Numbered from the stretch's first letter, positions 23,587 through 31,948 are shown. The stretch is DNA of 38,784 nucleotides from an uncultured Acidimicrobiia bacterium (GCA_937949585.1 CALEDW010000003.1:1-38784); one strand, 5' to 3'. A program made the numbers and translations. Notes: generated by a model not told the origin, from the letters alone.

Positions 23587-25032
23587 CTACCAGTCGGCCC
23601 GGCAGTGCAAGAGCCGGTTCGGTGTGCCGGCGAGGTAGCCGTACGGGAACTCGAGGGCGTTGGTGCTCGCCCGGGCCTTGACGATCGACTGGACCTGCGC
23701 GGGCGTGAGGCCGGGTTGGGCGACGAGGAGCCGCGCCACACACCCCGTCACGTGGGGCGCGGCCATCGAGGTGCCGCTCCGCCAGGCGTATGCGGCGTCG
23801 CCGCCCCCCCAGGCCGACTTCACCCCCACGCCCGGGGCGTGCAGGTCGGTGCACGGTCCCCCGTTGGAGAAGCTCGCGTCGCGGTCCCACCGCTCGGCGG
23901 CGTTCACCGTGACGGCTTGGGTGACCCGGGCCGGGGACGTCGCACAGGCGTCGGTCCCTTGGTTCCCGGATGCGACGACCACCGTGATCCCGGCCCGGAT
24001 CAGCGCCCGCACGGCGGCGTCGAGGCCGTCGAAGGCCGGACCGCCCAGGCTCATGTTCACCACCGCGCGGGTCCCGGGGGTGTGCCGCTGCAGGACCCAG
24101 TTCAAGCCGGCGATCACCCCGAAGTAGGAACCGATGCCGTGGCAGTCGAGCACCTTCACGCTCCGGAACCGCACGTGCTTGGCCACCCCGGTGGTACGTC
24201 CCCCGATCGTCCCGGCCACGTGTGTGCCGTGCCCGTTGCAGTCGGTGTTGCGCCCGTCCTCGGTGAAGTTCACCTGGGTGAGCACCCGGCTCACCCCCGA
24301 GGGCGTGCGGAACTCCTGGTGCGAGGCGCGGATCCCGGTGTCGAGCACGTAGACGATCACGGGCCCACCGGAGCTCGTGTACCGGTACCGCCCGTCGTAC
24401 CGGCCGGTGCAGGAGTCGCGGGCGGTGCAGCGGGTGTCGGTGCGGTCGAGGCCCCACGGCAGGTCGTCCGTCTGGGCGAACCGGGCCGGCAGCACCGAGC
24501 TCGCCGCGGTCGCCCCGGTCGGGACGGACCCTGTGGAGCCGAGGCGTCGCCCGGGGGCCTTGGGCCTCGTCGCCGCCGGGACCGCGTCGGGATCGAGGCG
24601 GATCACCCGGTCGGGTTCCACCGAGACCACTTCCGGGCGGGCCGCCAGCGACGCCGCCTCGCCCGGTGTCATCGTCACCGCCGCTCCGTGCAGCGCCGCT
24701 TCGAACACCGCCCGCACCTTCCGCCCGGCGAGCGGCGCACCCGGGCGGGCCAGGCGAGCGGTCGCCACCACGGGATCGACGCCGTCGGCGTACCGGACGA
24801 TCCAGCGCCCCGGGATCGGCGTGCCCGCCGCCACCCCGGAACCCTCGATGAGCCCGGGGTCACCTGCGGACGTCGCCGCGAACCCGCGAGGGACGACGGT
24901 CACGACGGTGAGGCTCACCACGGTGAGGCTCACGACGACGATGAGGGCAGAGGACCGACGCCACCGGGATGCCGACCGGCACGCCGAACAGGTTGCGGCA
25001 CCGGCGGCCGGTGCACCGCGCGCTCCACCCAT
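23587..25032 (-). CDS. Secreted subtilisin-like serine protease, proteinase K type (copy 2)
   Basis: 481 residues: a membrane/signal segment at about 28-50, an I9-like propeptide (about 73-145), a linker unlike copy 1 (about 146-190), and an S8 domain with Asp231, His268, Asn357 and Ser422 in the motifs YVLDTGI, NGHGTHVAG, VASGNQ and SGTSMAAPH. All eight mature-domain cysteines of copy 1 are matched (202, 208, 265, 297, 363, 394, 431, 477), and both end with GTPNRLLHC followed by a terminal Trp. ATG 25032 has AAGGGAG 7 nt upstream. Probably heads a two-gene transcript with copy 1. Confidence 0.93.
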   Translation of the reverse strand: MGGARGAPAAGAATCSACRSASRWRRSSALIVVVSLTVVSLTVVTVVPRGFAATSAGDPGLIEGSGVAAGTPIPGRWIVRYADGVDPVVATARLARPGAPLAGRKVRAVFEAALHGAAVTMTPGEAASLAARPEVVSVEPDRVIRLDPDAVPAATRPKAPGRRLGSTGSVPTGATAASSVLPARFAQTDDLPWGLDRTDTRCTARDSCTGRYDGRYRYTSSGGPVIVYVLDTGIRASHQEFRTPSGVSRVLTQVNFTEDGRNTDCNGHGTHVAGTIGGRTTGVAKHVRFRSVKVLDCHGIGSYFGVIAGLNWVLQRHTPGTRAVVNMSLGGPAFDGLDAAVRALIRAGITVVVASGNQGTDACATSPARVTQAVTVNAAERWDRDASFSNGGPCTDLHAPGVGVKSAWGGGDAAYAWRSGTSMAAPHVTGCVARLLVAQPGLTPAQVQSIVKARASTNALEFPYGYLAGTPNRLLHCRADW

Positions 25033-25069
25033 GACGGGCTCCCTTCGTCCGCCAGCCCGCGCCCGGCGC

Positions 25070-25075
25070 ACGTTA
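25070..25075 (-). promoter_or_regulatory. Putative -10 box of the subtilase pair
   Basis: Minus-strand TAACGT (25075-25070) fits TANNNT and would give a leader of about 30 nt with a good Shine-Dalgarno before ATG 25032. Confidence 0.4.
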
Positions 25076-25079
25076 GCCC

Positions 25080-25106
25080 GGCCGACGACGGAGGTGACCG
25101 TCGGCC
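25080..25106. terminator. Hairpin after the VIT-family gene
   Basis: GGCCGA/TCGGCC continues, after a 3-nt bulge, into CGG/CCG around the loop AGGTGA. It lies in the 114-nt gap between the VIT-family gene and the subtilase gene on the same strand, just upstream of the putative subtilase promoter. No T-run is present. Confidence 0.4.
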
Positions 25107-25146
25107 CGGCCGGACGGGGAGCCGGCCCTCGATCGGGGGGCTGGGC

Positions 25147-25878
25147 TCACACCGCGGTCCCGACGAGGAGCCCGACGCCTGCCGCCACCGCCATCGAGCA
25201 ACCCCCGCCCAGCACCACCCGCACGACGGCCGGCCGTACGGGTGCCCCACCCAGCCGCGCCCCCACGGCGCCGAGGACGCCCAGGAGCACGACGGTCGCC
25301 GCGACGATGAGACCGGCGCGGGTTGCGGTATCACCCACGAGCACCGGCACGAGCACGCAACCCGCCCCCGCCGCGAAGGCCAATGCGGAGGTGGCTGCGG
25401 CCTGGCCGGGGCGGGCGGCTGCGTGCGGGGTGATCCCCAGCTCGTCACGGAGGTGGCTGCCCAACGGGTCGGCCCGCATCAGCTCGACCGCGACCTGCCG
25501 GGCCAGGTCGGCGGGCAGTCCTCGATGCTCGTAGATCCGGGTCAGCTCGTCGAGCTCGTACCCCGGGTCGCGCTCGAGCTCGGACCGCTCACGGGCGACG
25601 TCGGCCCGCTCGGCGTCGCGCTGGGAGCCCACCGACGACCACTCCCCCGCCGCCATCGACATCGCGCCGGCGACGAGGCCGGCGATGCCCGCCACGGCCA
25701 GCTCGGTACGGCTCCGGGACGCGGCGACGACGACCAGCAGGAGGCCGGCCGTGGACACGATCCCGTCCTGGGCACCGAGCACCGCGGCGCGCAGCCACCC
25801 GACGCGCCCGACGCGGTGCACCTCGGGATGGGGAGGCCGTCCGCGGTGGCGACGGCGACGGTGACCCCCGATGATCAC
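25147..25878 (-). CDS. VIT1/CCC1-family iron/manganese transporter
   Basis: 243 residues. Two N-terminal helices carry the family's signatures: AAVLGAQDGIVSTAGLLLVVVAA and GLVAGAMSMAAGEWSSVGSQRDAE, where the conserved Asp, Met and Glu line the metal path. A cytoplasmic charged stretch (about 85-140, ERADVARERSELERDPGYELDEL) holds the acidic metal-binding helices, followed by three C-terminal helices. Members move Fe(II) or Mn(II) out of the cytosol. GTG 25878 is the left end of the palindromic bidirectional promoter. Confidence 0.9.
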   Translation of the reverse strand: MIIGGHRRRRHRGRPPHPEVHRVGRVGWLRAAVLGAQDGIVSTAGLLLVVVAASRSRTELAVAGIAGLVAGAMSMAAGEWSSVGSQRDAERADVARERSELERDPGYELDELTRIYEHRGLPADLARQVAVELMRADPLGSHLRDELGITPHAAARPGQAAATSALAFAAGAGCVLVPVLVGDTATRAGLIVAATVVLLGVLGAVGARLGGAPVRPAVVRVVLGGGCSMAVAAGVGLLVGTAV

Positions 25879-25907
25879 CGGCGCAGCGTAGGTACGCTGC
25901 GCCGGTG
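25876..25907. promoter_or_regulatory. Perfect palindrome acting as a symmetric divergent leaderless promoter
   Basis: Two 15-base arms, CACCGGCGCAGCGTA (25876-25890) and its exact complement TACGCTGCGCCGGTG (25893-25907), flank a 2-nt centre GG. Each strand thus reads TACGCT (-10), 6 nt, GTG. The GTG at 25905 starts the alcohol dehydrogenase and the one at 25878 (minus) starts the VIT-family transporter. Both mRNAs would be leaderless; the palindrome could also serve as a regulator site. Confidence 0.75.
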
Positions 25908-27161
25908 CGCGCCCTCATCTTCGCCGCCGAGGGCCACACGGGCGCCGGGGATGTCGGGGCGGAGCCCGGTGACCCGAGACTGGCCACCGCGGCGGCCCTG
26001 CTGCGCCTCGTCGACGTGCCGCCGCCCCGCCCACCCCGGCCCGATTGGGTGGTCGTCGCCCCCCGGCTCACCGGGATCTGCGGGTCCGAGGCCAAGCAGG
26101 CCTTCCTCGACTACGCACCGCTCCGGGCACCCGAGCGGGCCGGGTCGCTCGCCGAGAACCCGATGAAGGGGTTCATCTCGTTCCCCCACGTGCTCGGCCA
26201 CGAGGTCGTCGGCACCGTGGTGGAGACCGGCCCCGAGGCCGACGGACTCTCCCCCGGCGACCGCGTCGTGCTCAACCCCTGGCTCACCTGCGCCCCCCGG
26301 GGGATCGACCCGGTGTGCGGTGCCTGCGCGGCCGGCGACCTGAGCCAGTGCTGGTCGTTCGACCGGGGCGGGATCGCACCGGGGATGCACATCGGGCTGT
26401 GCCGCGACGTGCCGGGCGGGTTCGCCGAGCTGATGACCGCTCACGACTCCATGTGGCACCGGGTGCCCGACGGGCTGCCCGACGAGGCGGCGGTGCTCGC
26501 CGACCCGTTCGCGGTGTCGCTGCACGCCGTCACCCGTCACCCACCTCCACCGGGCGGGCGCGTGCTCGTCTACGGCGCCGGGGCGCTCGGCTGCTGTGCG
26601 GTGGCCGTCCTGCGGGCGCTGCACCCGGACGTCGAGGTCGGCTGCGTCGCCCGCTGGGACGCCCAACGCCGCTTCGTCCTGGCGCTCGGGGCGCGGGTCT
26701 TCGAGCCCGAGCCCCCCGCCGCGCTCGTCGAGGCGCTGGTCGCCTGGGCCGGGGGACGGCTCTGGCCGGCCGACGGCCTGCCGATGGCGCTGCCGGCGGG
26801 CATCGACGTGGTCTACGACACCGTGGGGGCTCCCGATACCCTCGAGGTGGGCTGCCGGGTGCTGCGCAGCCGCGGCACCCTCGTGAAGCTGGGGATGGAC
26901 GGGGCGGCGCGCTGGGAGGACACCCCCGTGTACTTCAAGGAGCTCACCGTCACCGGGTCGAACGCGTTCGGCGTGGAGGAGGTCGAGGGGCGGCGCGCCC
27001 ACGGCATCGACCACTACCTCGACCTGGCCGCCGCGGGGCGGGTCGACCTGGCCGGGATGGTCACCCACACCTTCCCGCTCGACGCCTGGACCGAGGCGTT
27101 CGCGGCCCTGGCCCACCAGGACCGAAGCGGCGCCATCAAGGTGGCCTTCGACCAGCGCTGA
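25905..27161 (+). CDS. Zinc-dependent alcohol dehydrogenase (MDR superfamily)
   Basis: 418 residues. Catalytic zinc ligands Cys59 (GICGSE) and His99-Glu100 (VLGHEVVG); structural-zinc cysteines at 129, 138, 141 and 149, more widely spaced than usual through an insertion (CAPRGIDPVCGAC). The Rossmann fold begins VLVYGAGALGCCAVAVL. N- and mid-protein insertions make it longer than typical 340-380 residue members. Some actinobacterial relatives act on thiol adducts or long-chain alcohols; the substrate here is unknown. Leaderless GTG 25905 shares the palindromic promoter with the VIT gene. Confidence 0.9.
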   Translation: MRALIFAAEGHTGAGDVGAEPGDPRLATAAALLRLVDVPPPRPPRPDWVVVAPRLTGICGSEAKQAFLDYAPLRAPERAGSLAENPMKGFISFPHVLGHEVVGTVVETGPEADGLSPGDRVVLNPWLTCAPRGIDPVCGACAAGDLSQCWSFDRGGIAPGMHIGLCRDVPGGFAELMTAHDSMWHRVPDGLPDEAAVLADPFAVSLHAVTRHPPPPGGRVLVYGAGALGCCAVAVLRALHPDVEVGCVARWDAQRRFVLALGARVFEPEPPAALVEALVAWAGGRLWPADGLPMALPAGIDVVYDTVGAPDTLEVGCRVLRSRGTLVKLGMDGAARWEDTPVYFKELTVTGSNAFGVEEVEGRRAHGIDHYLDLAAAGRVDLAGMVTHTFPLDAWTEAFAALAHQDRSGAIKVAFDQR

Positions 27162-27203
27162 GCCGCGTCGCCGGTCGTCGGGCGGAAGCCCCCGTCCCCC
27201 CGC

Positions 27204-27209
27204 TACGCT
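27204..27209 (+). promoter_or_regulatory. Putative -10 box of the large lipoprotein gene
   Basis: TACGCT, followed about 13 nt later by a GGGGGAGGGG Shine-Dalgarno and ATG 27237. The mRNA is leadered, unlike its neighbour. Confidence 0.45.
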
Positions 27210-27236
27210 CGGTGGCCTCACGGGGGAGGGGCGCGC

Positions 27237-29645
27237 ATGGGGGCACGGATTGCGATACTCGGCCGACGTGTCGTCCGGCAACGCATCACCCGGAGGCCGA
27301 CGCACGGCGGCTCCCGGGGCGGGATCCCGCACACCGGGAGGTGGGCGGTCCCGATCGTGGTGCTCGCCCTCGTCCTGCAGGGCTGTGCCCTGTACGTCGC
27401 CTCGCAGGCGAACCCCGGTGCGGCCTCCGACGCCGTCCGCATCCTGAGCCCACCGAGCAGGACGCAACTGAGCAGCGTCGACGAGGTGATCGTCACCGTC
27501 GCGCTCGACGGCATCGACCCGGAGACGCTGCGGGCCCTGTGGGTCACCGGCACCGACTTCGCCGACACCCGCCGGGTCACCGGGCGCTTCACGGTGCACG
27601 GCGGCGTCGCCACCGCCACCTTCGGGCCCGCCGACTTCGCCCCCGGGCTCACCTGGCTGCGGGTCTCGGGCGTCCCGATCGGCGGCGGGGAGCGCATCCA
27701 GCGCGACGCGGTGTGGTCCTGGGAGCCCGACCTGGACCTCGCCGACGCGGACCGCTGCGAGTTCCTCGGGCAGAGCCGCTGCGCGCTGCCGTTCCCCTCC
27801 GACCGCTTCACCCGTCGGGATGCGGCCACCGACACCGGCCGGCGGGTCCGGTTCCCTGCGGCGTCGATGCCGACGAACACCTCGGGCACCCCGATCGACG
27901 TGACCGAGTGGAACCGCAACGACGGCTTCTCACCGGGCACCCCGATCGTGCTCCACGTGCCCGGCGTCGACCTCGAGGTCACGGGAGCCGCACCGATCAC
28001 CGACATCGGGCGCTCCCTCGATCCCGACTCGCCGATCGTGCTGCTCGACGCCGAGACGGGAGAGCGATACCCCCACTTCGCGGAGCTCGACGCCACCGCC
28101 GCCGGCGACGCCACCCGGGCCCTCATCGTCCGTCCGGCCCGGAACTTCCCGGCCGGGCACCGCATCATCGTGGCCGTGCGGAACCTGCGCCGCGCCGACG
28201 GCTCGGTGATCCCGGCCGCCCGGGAGTTCGCGGTCTACCGCGACTTCGTGCCCACGTTCCTCCCCGTGGTGGAGCAGCGCCGGGCCGCGATGCACGACGT
28301 GCTCGCCCGCCTCCACGGCGCCGGCGTCGACCTGCGCGAGCTGTACCTGGCGTGGGACTTCACCGTGGCCTCCACCCGCTCGCTCACCGAACGGGCCCTG
28401 CACATCCGCGACGACGCCCTGGCCGCGCTGGACGGCGGCGCGCCCGCGTTCACCGTGACCTCGGTGACCGACGAGGTCTCCTCGACGCTCTGGCGCCGGG
28501 TCCGGGGCACGTTCGAGGCCCCCAACTACCTCACCGGAACCGGCGGACCCGGGTCGCGGTTCCACTACCCGCCGGGTGCCGGCCCCGACGCGTTACCCAC
28601 GCGGAACGGCACGATGGACGTACCGTTCGTGTGCAACATCCCCCGTTCGGTCAGCCCGTCCGCCGACGGACCGGTCGCCCCGGGCCGGGCCCTGGTGTAC
28701 GGGCACGGCCTGCTCGGCTCCCGGGACGAGGTCAACGGGTTCGGGCCGCTCGCCGACGCGGCACGGATGGTGATGTGCGCCACCGACTGGATCGGCATGT
28801 CCGCCGAGGACGTGCCCAACGTCGCGGGCATCCTCGCCGACCTCTCGCTCTTCCCGACCATGGCCGACCGGGTGCAGCAGAGCTTCCTCAACCAGATCCT
28901 GCTGGCCCGGCTCATGCGCTCACCGGCCGGGTTCGTCACCCACCCGGCGTTCCGGGCCGGTACGCCGCCCACCGGGGTGATCGCCACCGGCGAGGTGTTC
29001 TTCAACGGCAACAGCCAGGGTGGCATCCTCGGGGGGGCGGCCACCGCGCTGTCCACCGAGTGGACCCGGGCGGTGTTGGGGGTCCCGGCCATGAACTACT
29101 CCACCATGCTCACCCGCTCGAAGCACTGGGACACCTTCGGGCCGCTCAGCCGGGCCGCGTACCCCGACGACCTCGACCAGGTGATCGGCTTCGCCTTCAC
29201 CCAGATGCTGTGGGACCGGGCCGAGGCCAACGGGTACGTCGCCCACATGACCACCGACCCGTTGCCCGGTACACCCCCGCACCAGGTCATGCTCGTGGAG
29301 GCCTTCGGGGACTTCCAGGTCGCCAACATCGCCACCGAGACCGAGGCCCGCAGCGCCCCCGGGATGCGGGTGTGGCGTCCTGCCCTGCGCGAGGGCCGAA
29401 CCCCCGACGTCACCCAGGTCTGGGGGGTTCCGGGCGTCGACACCCTCCCCTGGACCGGCAGCGTCCTGGTGATCTGGGATTACGGCACGCCGCCGCCGCC
29501 GACCACCAACACCCCGCCCCGTGAGGGCAGCGACCCACACGGCCTCGGTCGGAACAATCCCGTCCTGCTGGAGCAGATCGACCGGTTCTTGCGCACCGAC
29601 GGCTCGTTCGTGGACCTGTGCGGTGGTCCGTGCTTCGTGCCCTGA
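27237..29645 (+). CDS. Large secreted lipoprotein, probable alpha/beta-hydrolase (lipase-like)
   Basis: 802 residues. A basic N-terminus precedes a hydrophobic helix ending in a lipobox-like VLQGC (Cys50), so it is probably a membrane-anchored lipoprotein. Residues about 65-330 look like beta-rich domains (an Ig-like segment, then WEPDLDLADADRCEF with the phrase LPFPSDRF). The C-terminal half contains YGHGLLGS (oxyanion-type HG turn) and a nucleophile elbow GNSQGG (Ser593), as in lipase/esterase families such as those with the bacterial 'lipase N-terminal' region. A Pro/Thr linker (PPPPTTNTPP) precedes the last ~40 residues, which hold DGSFVDLCGGPCF. Substrate unknown. Confidence 0.75.
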   Translation: MGARIAILGRRVVRQRITRRPTHGGSRGGIPHTGRWAVPIVVLALVLQGCALYVASQANPGAASDAVRILSPPSRTQLSSVDEVIVTVALDGIDPETLRALWVTGTDFADTRRVTGRFTVHGGVATATFGPADFAPGLTWLRVSGVPIGGGERIQRDAVWSWEPDLDLADADRCEFLGQSRCALPFPSDRFTRRDAATDTGRRVRFPAASMPTNTSGTPIDVTEWNRNDGFSPGTPIVLHVPGVDLEVTGAAPITDIGRSLDPDSPIVLLDAETGERYPHFAELDATAAGDATRALIVRPARNFPAGHRIIVAVRNLRRADGSVIPAAREFAVYRDFVPTFLPVVEQRRAAMHDVLARLHGAGVDLRELYLAWDFTVASTRSLTERALHIRDDALAALDGGAPAFTVTSVTDEVSSTLWRRVRGTFEAPNYLTGTGGPGSRFHYPPGAGPDALPTRNGTMDVPFVCNIPRSVSPSADGPVAPGRALVYGHGLLGSRDEVNGFGPLADAARMVMCATDWIGMSAEDVPNVAGILADLSLFPTMADRVQQSFLNQILLARLMRSPAGFVTHPAFRAGTPPTGVIATGEVFFNGNSQGGILGGAATALSTEWTRAVLGVPAMNYSTMLTRSKHWDTFGPLSRAAYPDDLDQVIGFAFTQMLWDRAEANGYVAHMTTDPLPGTPPHQVMLVEAFGDFQVANIATETEARSAPGMRVWRPALREGRTPDVTQVWGVPGVDTLPWTGSVLVIWDYGTPPPPTTNTPPREGSDPHGLGRNNPVLLEQIDRFLRTDGSFVDLCGGPCFVP

Positions 29646-29695
29646 CCCCGGGTACGGCGCGGGAACCCACGACCCGTCTCCGACGACCACCTGGC

Positions 29696-30082
29696 ATGGT
29701 TCCGGGGTCCCCCGTGCGCCCGTCAGGGGCCGGACGCAGCGGCGTGGCCGTGATCGCCACCGTGATCGCCACCGTGATCGCCGCCCTCGCCGTCCCCGCC
29801 TGCGGAGGCGGGGGCGGGGGCACCAGGGTCGACGAGACCTCCAGCGGCCGGGAGCTGTTCGTCGCCCTCTGCGCCCGCTGCCACGGGCGGAACGGGGAAG
29901 GCGGCGTCGGTCCGCAGCTCTCGGACGGACGCGTCCTGGAACGCTTCCCGGACGAGGCCGACCAGATCGCCTTCGTCCGGCGGGGACGGGGTGCGATGCC
30001 GGCGTTCGGGCGCCAGCTCGGCCCTCGCCAGATCGAACGGGTCGTGCGCTACACGCGGACCGAGCTCCAGACCCGCCGCTGA
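29696..30082 (+). CDS. Lipoprotein c-type cytochrome
   Basis: 128 residues from ATG 29696. Signal peptide with hydrophobic core VAVIATVIATVIAALAV and lipobox VPAC (Cys36), then a Gly-rich spacer and a class I cytochrome c domain: heme motif CARCH (59-63), GRNGEGGVGPQL, and the probable axial Met101 in AMPAFG. A membrane-anchored electron carrier on the outer face of the membrane. It starts 50 nt after the lipoprotein hydrolase gene. Upstream in-frame starts (from 29618) would overlap that gene and put the signal peptide inside the chain. Confidence 0.85.
   Translation: MVPGSPVRPSGAGRSGVAVIATVIATVIAALAVPACGGGGGGTRVDETSSGRELFVALCARCHGRNGEGGVGPQLSDGRVLERFPDEADQIAFVRRGRGAMPAFGRQLGPRQIERVVRYTRTELQTRR
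29751..29783 (+). repeat. 12-bp tandem repeat (2.75 copies) in the cytochrome signal peptide
   Basis: GTGATCGCCACC occurs at 29751-29762 and 29763-29774, then GTGATCGCC at 29775-29783. It encodes the repeated V-I-A-T of the hydrophobic core; slippage would lengthen or shorten the signal peptide by four residues. Confidence 0.85.
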
Positions 30083-30098
30083 CGCGGCACGACGCAGC

Positions 30099-31370
30099 TC
30101 AGGACGGTACGAGGCGGGTCTCGCCGGAGGTCGGCTCGGCCGTCCCACCCGGCACCGCGGCAGGGTGCTCGAGGCGCCACCACGCCCAGGCCGCGGTCAG
30201 CAGTGCCGCCAGCGCGCCGAGCACCAGGCCGGCCCGGGGTCCGGCCAGATCCGAGACCCATCCCACGACCGGACCCCCGACCGGGGTGCTGCCCAGGAAC
30301 GCCACCGCGAACAGCGCGGCGACCCGGCCCCGGTAGGCAGGGTCGGCCCGGGTCTGGGCCAGTGCACCGGCCGAGGACAAGAACGCAACGCTCGCCGCAC
30401 CCATCGGCACGAGCCCGGCGACGGCCACCGGCAGGCTGGGAGCCGCCGAAACCGCCAGCATCAGTACCCCGAACGCGAACGCCGCCGCGACGACGAAGCG
30501 GCGGGTGGCCCGCGCCCGCTGCGCCACCGCCAACGAACCCGCGACCGCGCCGACGCTCATGAGCGCGTACATCCCTCCGAACAACCCCGCGTCCCCGTCG
30601 AAGACCCGACGGGCCAGCAACGACAAGGTGATCTGGAAGTTGAACGACAGCGTGCCGATCACGGCGGTCATGGTCAGCACCAGGCGCAGGGCGGGGTGCG
30701 CCCAGACGTAGCGGAACCCTTCGCGCAGCTGTCCGGGTGCCCGCGGGGCGGGCGGGGCGGCGCGGATCGCCCGGCGGTCCATCGCGACCAGCGCCCCGAT
30801 CACCGCGACGAACGACAGCGCGTTGGCGATGAAGCACCAGGCCAGCCCGGCGGCTGAGATCACGACGCCGGCCGAGGCGGGCCCGATCACGCGGGCGGCG
30901 GTGAACACCGACGAGTTCAGGCTCACCGCGTTGGCCTCGTCGGCCTCGGGTACGAGCTCGGTGACGAACGAACGTCGGGCCGGGCTGTCCAGCGCCGTCG
31001 CCACCCCCAGGAGCGCGGCGAGCAGGTACACCATCCAGAGGGTCACCCGGTCGGTGGCCACCAGGATCCCCAGCGTCCCGGCGCACACCGCGGCCCCCGT
31101 CGAGGTCGCGACGAGCAGGCGCCGTTTGTCGAGGCGGTCGGCGAGCAATCCGGCCCAGGCCCCGCCCAGGAGCACCGGCAGGAACTGCAACGCGGTGGTG
31201 ATGCCCAGGGCGGTGCCGCTGCGGGTGAGCTGCAGGACGAGCCAGACCTGGCCGACCTGCTGCATCCAGCTGCCGCTGGCGGAGACCACCTGGCCGAAGA
31301 AGTAGAGGCGGTAGTTGTGCCAGCGCAACGACCGGAACGTGCGGCGCCCGACCCGGGCCAGCCCGATCAT
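30099..31370 (-). CDS. MFS transporter, EntS-like exporter family
   Basis: 423 residues with about 12 hydrophobic helices. The N-terminus FRSLRWHNYRLYFFGQVVSASGSWMQQVGQVWLVLQLT and the loop GLLADRLDKRRLL (MFS motif A) are typical of the enterobactin exporter/EntS group, whose members pump out siderophores or drugs. A cytoplasmic linker of about 25 residues follows helix 6. ATG 31370 overlaps the MarR stop (ATGA), so the exporter is translated with, and probably repressed by, that regulator. Confidence 0.9.
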   Translation of the reverse strand: MIGLARVGRRTFRSLRWHNYRLYFFGQVVSASGSWMQQVGQVWLVLQLTRSGTALGITTALQFLPVLLGGAWAGLLADRLDKRRLLVATSTGAAVCAGTLGILVATDRVTLWMVYLLAALLGVATALDSPARRSFVTELVPEADEANAVSLNSSVFTAARVIGPASAGVVISAAGLAWCFIANALSFVAVIGALVAMDRRAIRAAPPAPRAPGQLREGFRYVWAHPALRLVLTMTAVIGTLSFNFQITLSLLARRVFDGDAGLFGGMYALMSVGAVAGSLAVAQRARATRRFVVAAAFAFGVLMLAVSAAPSLPVAVAGLVPMGAASVAFLSSAGALAQTRADPAYRGRVAALFAVAFLGSTPVGGPVVGWVSDLAGPRAGLVLGALAALLTAAWAWWRLEHPAAVPGGTAEPTSGETRLVPS

Positions 31371-31912
31371 CGCCCGGGGGCCCCGGGCGCATGCGTCGGG
31401 GGCGCCCCGGCGACCGTCGCTGCCAGCAGGCGCTCGAGGATCGCCACGGCCTGGTCGAGGACCGCCCGTTCGCCCGGGTCGAGCCGCTCCAAGGCTTCGG
31501 AGAGCAGCGCGTCCTTCCGGGAGCGGCTGCGGGCCAACACCCGCCGACCGGCCGGCGTGACCGTCACGACCACACAGCGGCGGTCTCGGCCGTCGGGACG
31601 TCGCCTGACCAGGCCCTGGCGTTCCAGGCGGTCGACGGCCGTGGTGATCGTCGGTGGGCGAAGGTGCTCCGCCTCGGCGAGGGTGCCCGGGCTCACGGGT
31701 CCCAACCGTTCGATCGTGCTCAGCAGCGCAGCCTGGGTGGGGGTGAGCGACTCGCCGGTGCCGACCCGGCGCAACCGCCGGGCCAGGCGTGTGACGACCA
31801 GGCGGAGCCGCGGCGCCAGCACCTCGGCCCGCTCCGTGCCGGGGACCTCGAGCCCGTACTCCGCTCTCACCGCACCCCGATCATCTGGTTCCGATCGCCC
31901 CGTCCCGATCAA
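31367..31912 (-). CDS. MarR-family transcriptional regulator
   Basis: Winged-helix protein, 181 residues from TTG 31912 or 167 from GTG 31870; the second is equally possible. Signature: LTPTQAALLSTIERLGPVSPGTLAE, then PPTITTAVDRLERQGLVRRRPDGRDRRCVVVTVTPAG, which is the recognition helix plus wing. A palindromic site lies over its promoter, so autorepression is likely. The downstream EntS-like exporter overlaps by 4 bp. The ligand is unknown; MarR/MFS pairs commonly respond to phenolic or other toxic compounds. Confidence 0.92.
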   Translation of the reverse strand: MIGTGRSEPDDRGAVRAEYGLEVPGTERAEVLAPRLRLVVTRLARRLRRVGTGESLTPTQAALLSTIERLGPVSPGTLAEAEHLRPPTITTAVDRLERQGLVRRRPDGRDRRCVVVTVTPAGRRVLARSRSRKDALLSEALERLDPGERAVLDQAVAILERLLAATVAGAPPTHAPGAPGR

Positions 31913-31923
31913 CCCATCCGGTC

Positions 31924-31948
31924 ATTTCGTTCGCCCAACGAAATATTA
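31924..31948 (-). promoter_or_regulatory. Promoter and palindromic operator of the marR-MFS operon
   Basis: An 8-bp perfect inverted repeat, ATTTCGTT (31924-31931) and AACGAAAT (31937-31944), with the 5-nt spacer CGCCC. Minus-strand -10 TAATAT (31948-31943) overlaps its edge, so a dimer bound there would block RNA polymerase. The AT-rich site stands out sharply from the GC-rich surroundings. No convincing -35 is present. Confidence 0.7.

Noticed and set aside
21947..24457. An 836-codon minus-strand open frame
   Set aside because: Overlaps both subtilase genes in a different frame; those frames hold intact catalytic triads, this one only low-complexity sequence.
23569..26166. An 865-codon plus-strand open frame
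   Set aside because: Antisense to the second subtilase and the VIT transporter and not supported by any motif.
26045..29524. A 1159-codon open frame on the plus strand
   Set aside because: It runs across the alcohol dehydrogenase and the lipoprotein hydrolase in another frame, gives Arg/Pro/Gly-rich low-complexity protein and matches no family; a shadow caused by high GC.
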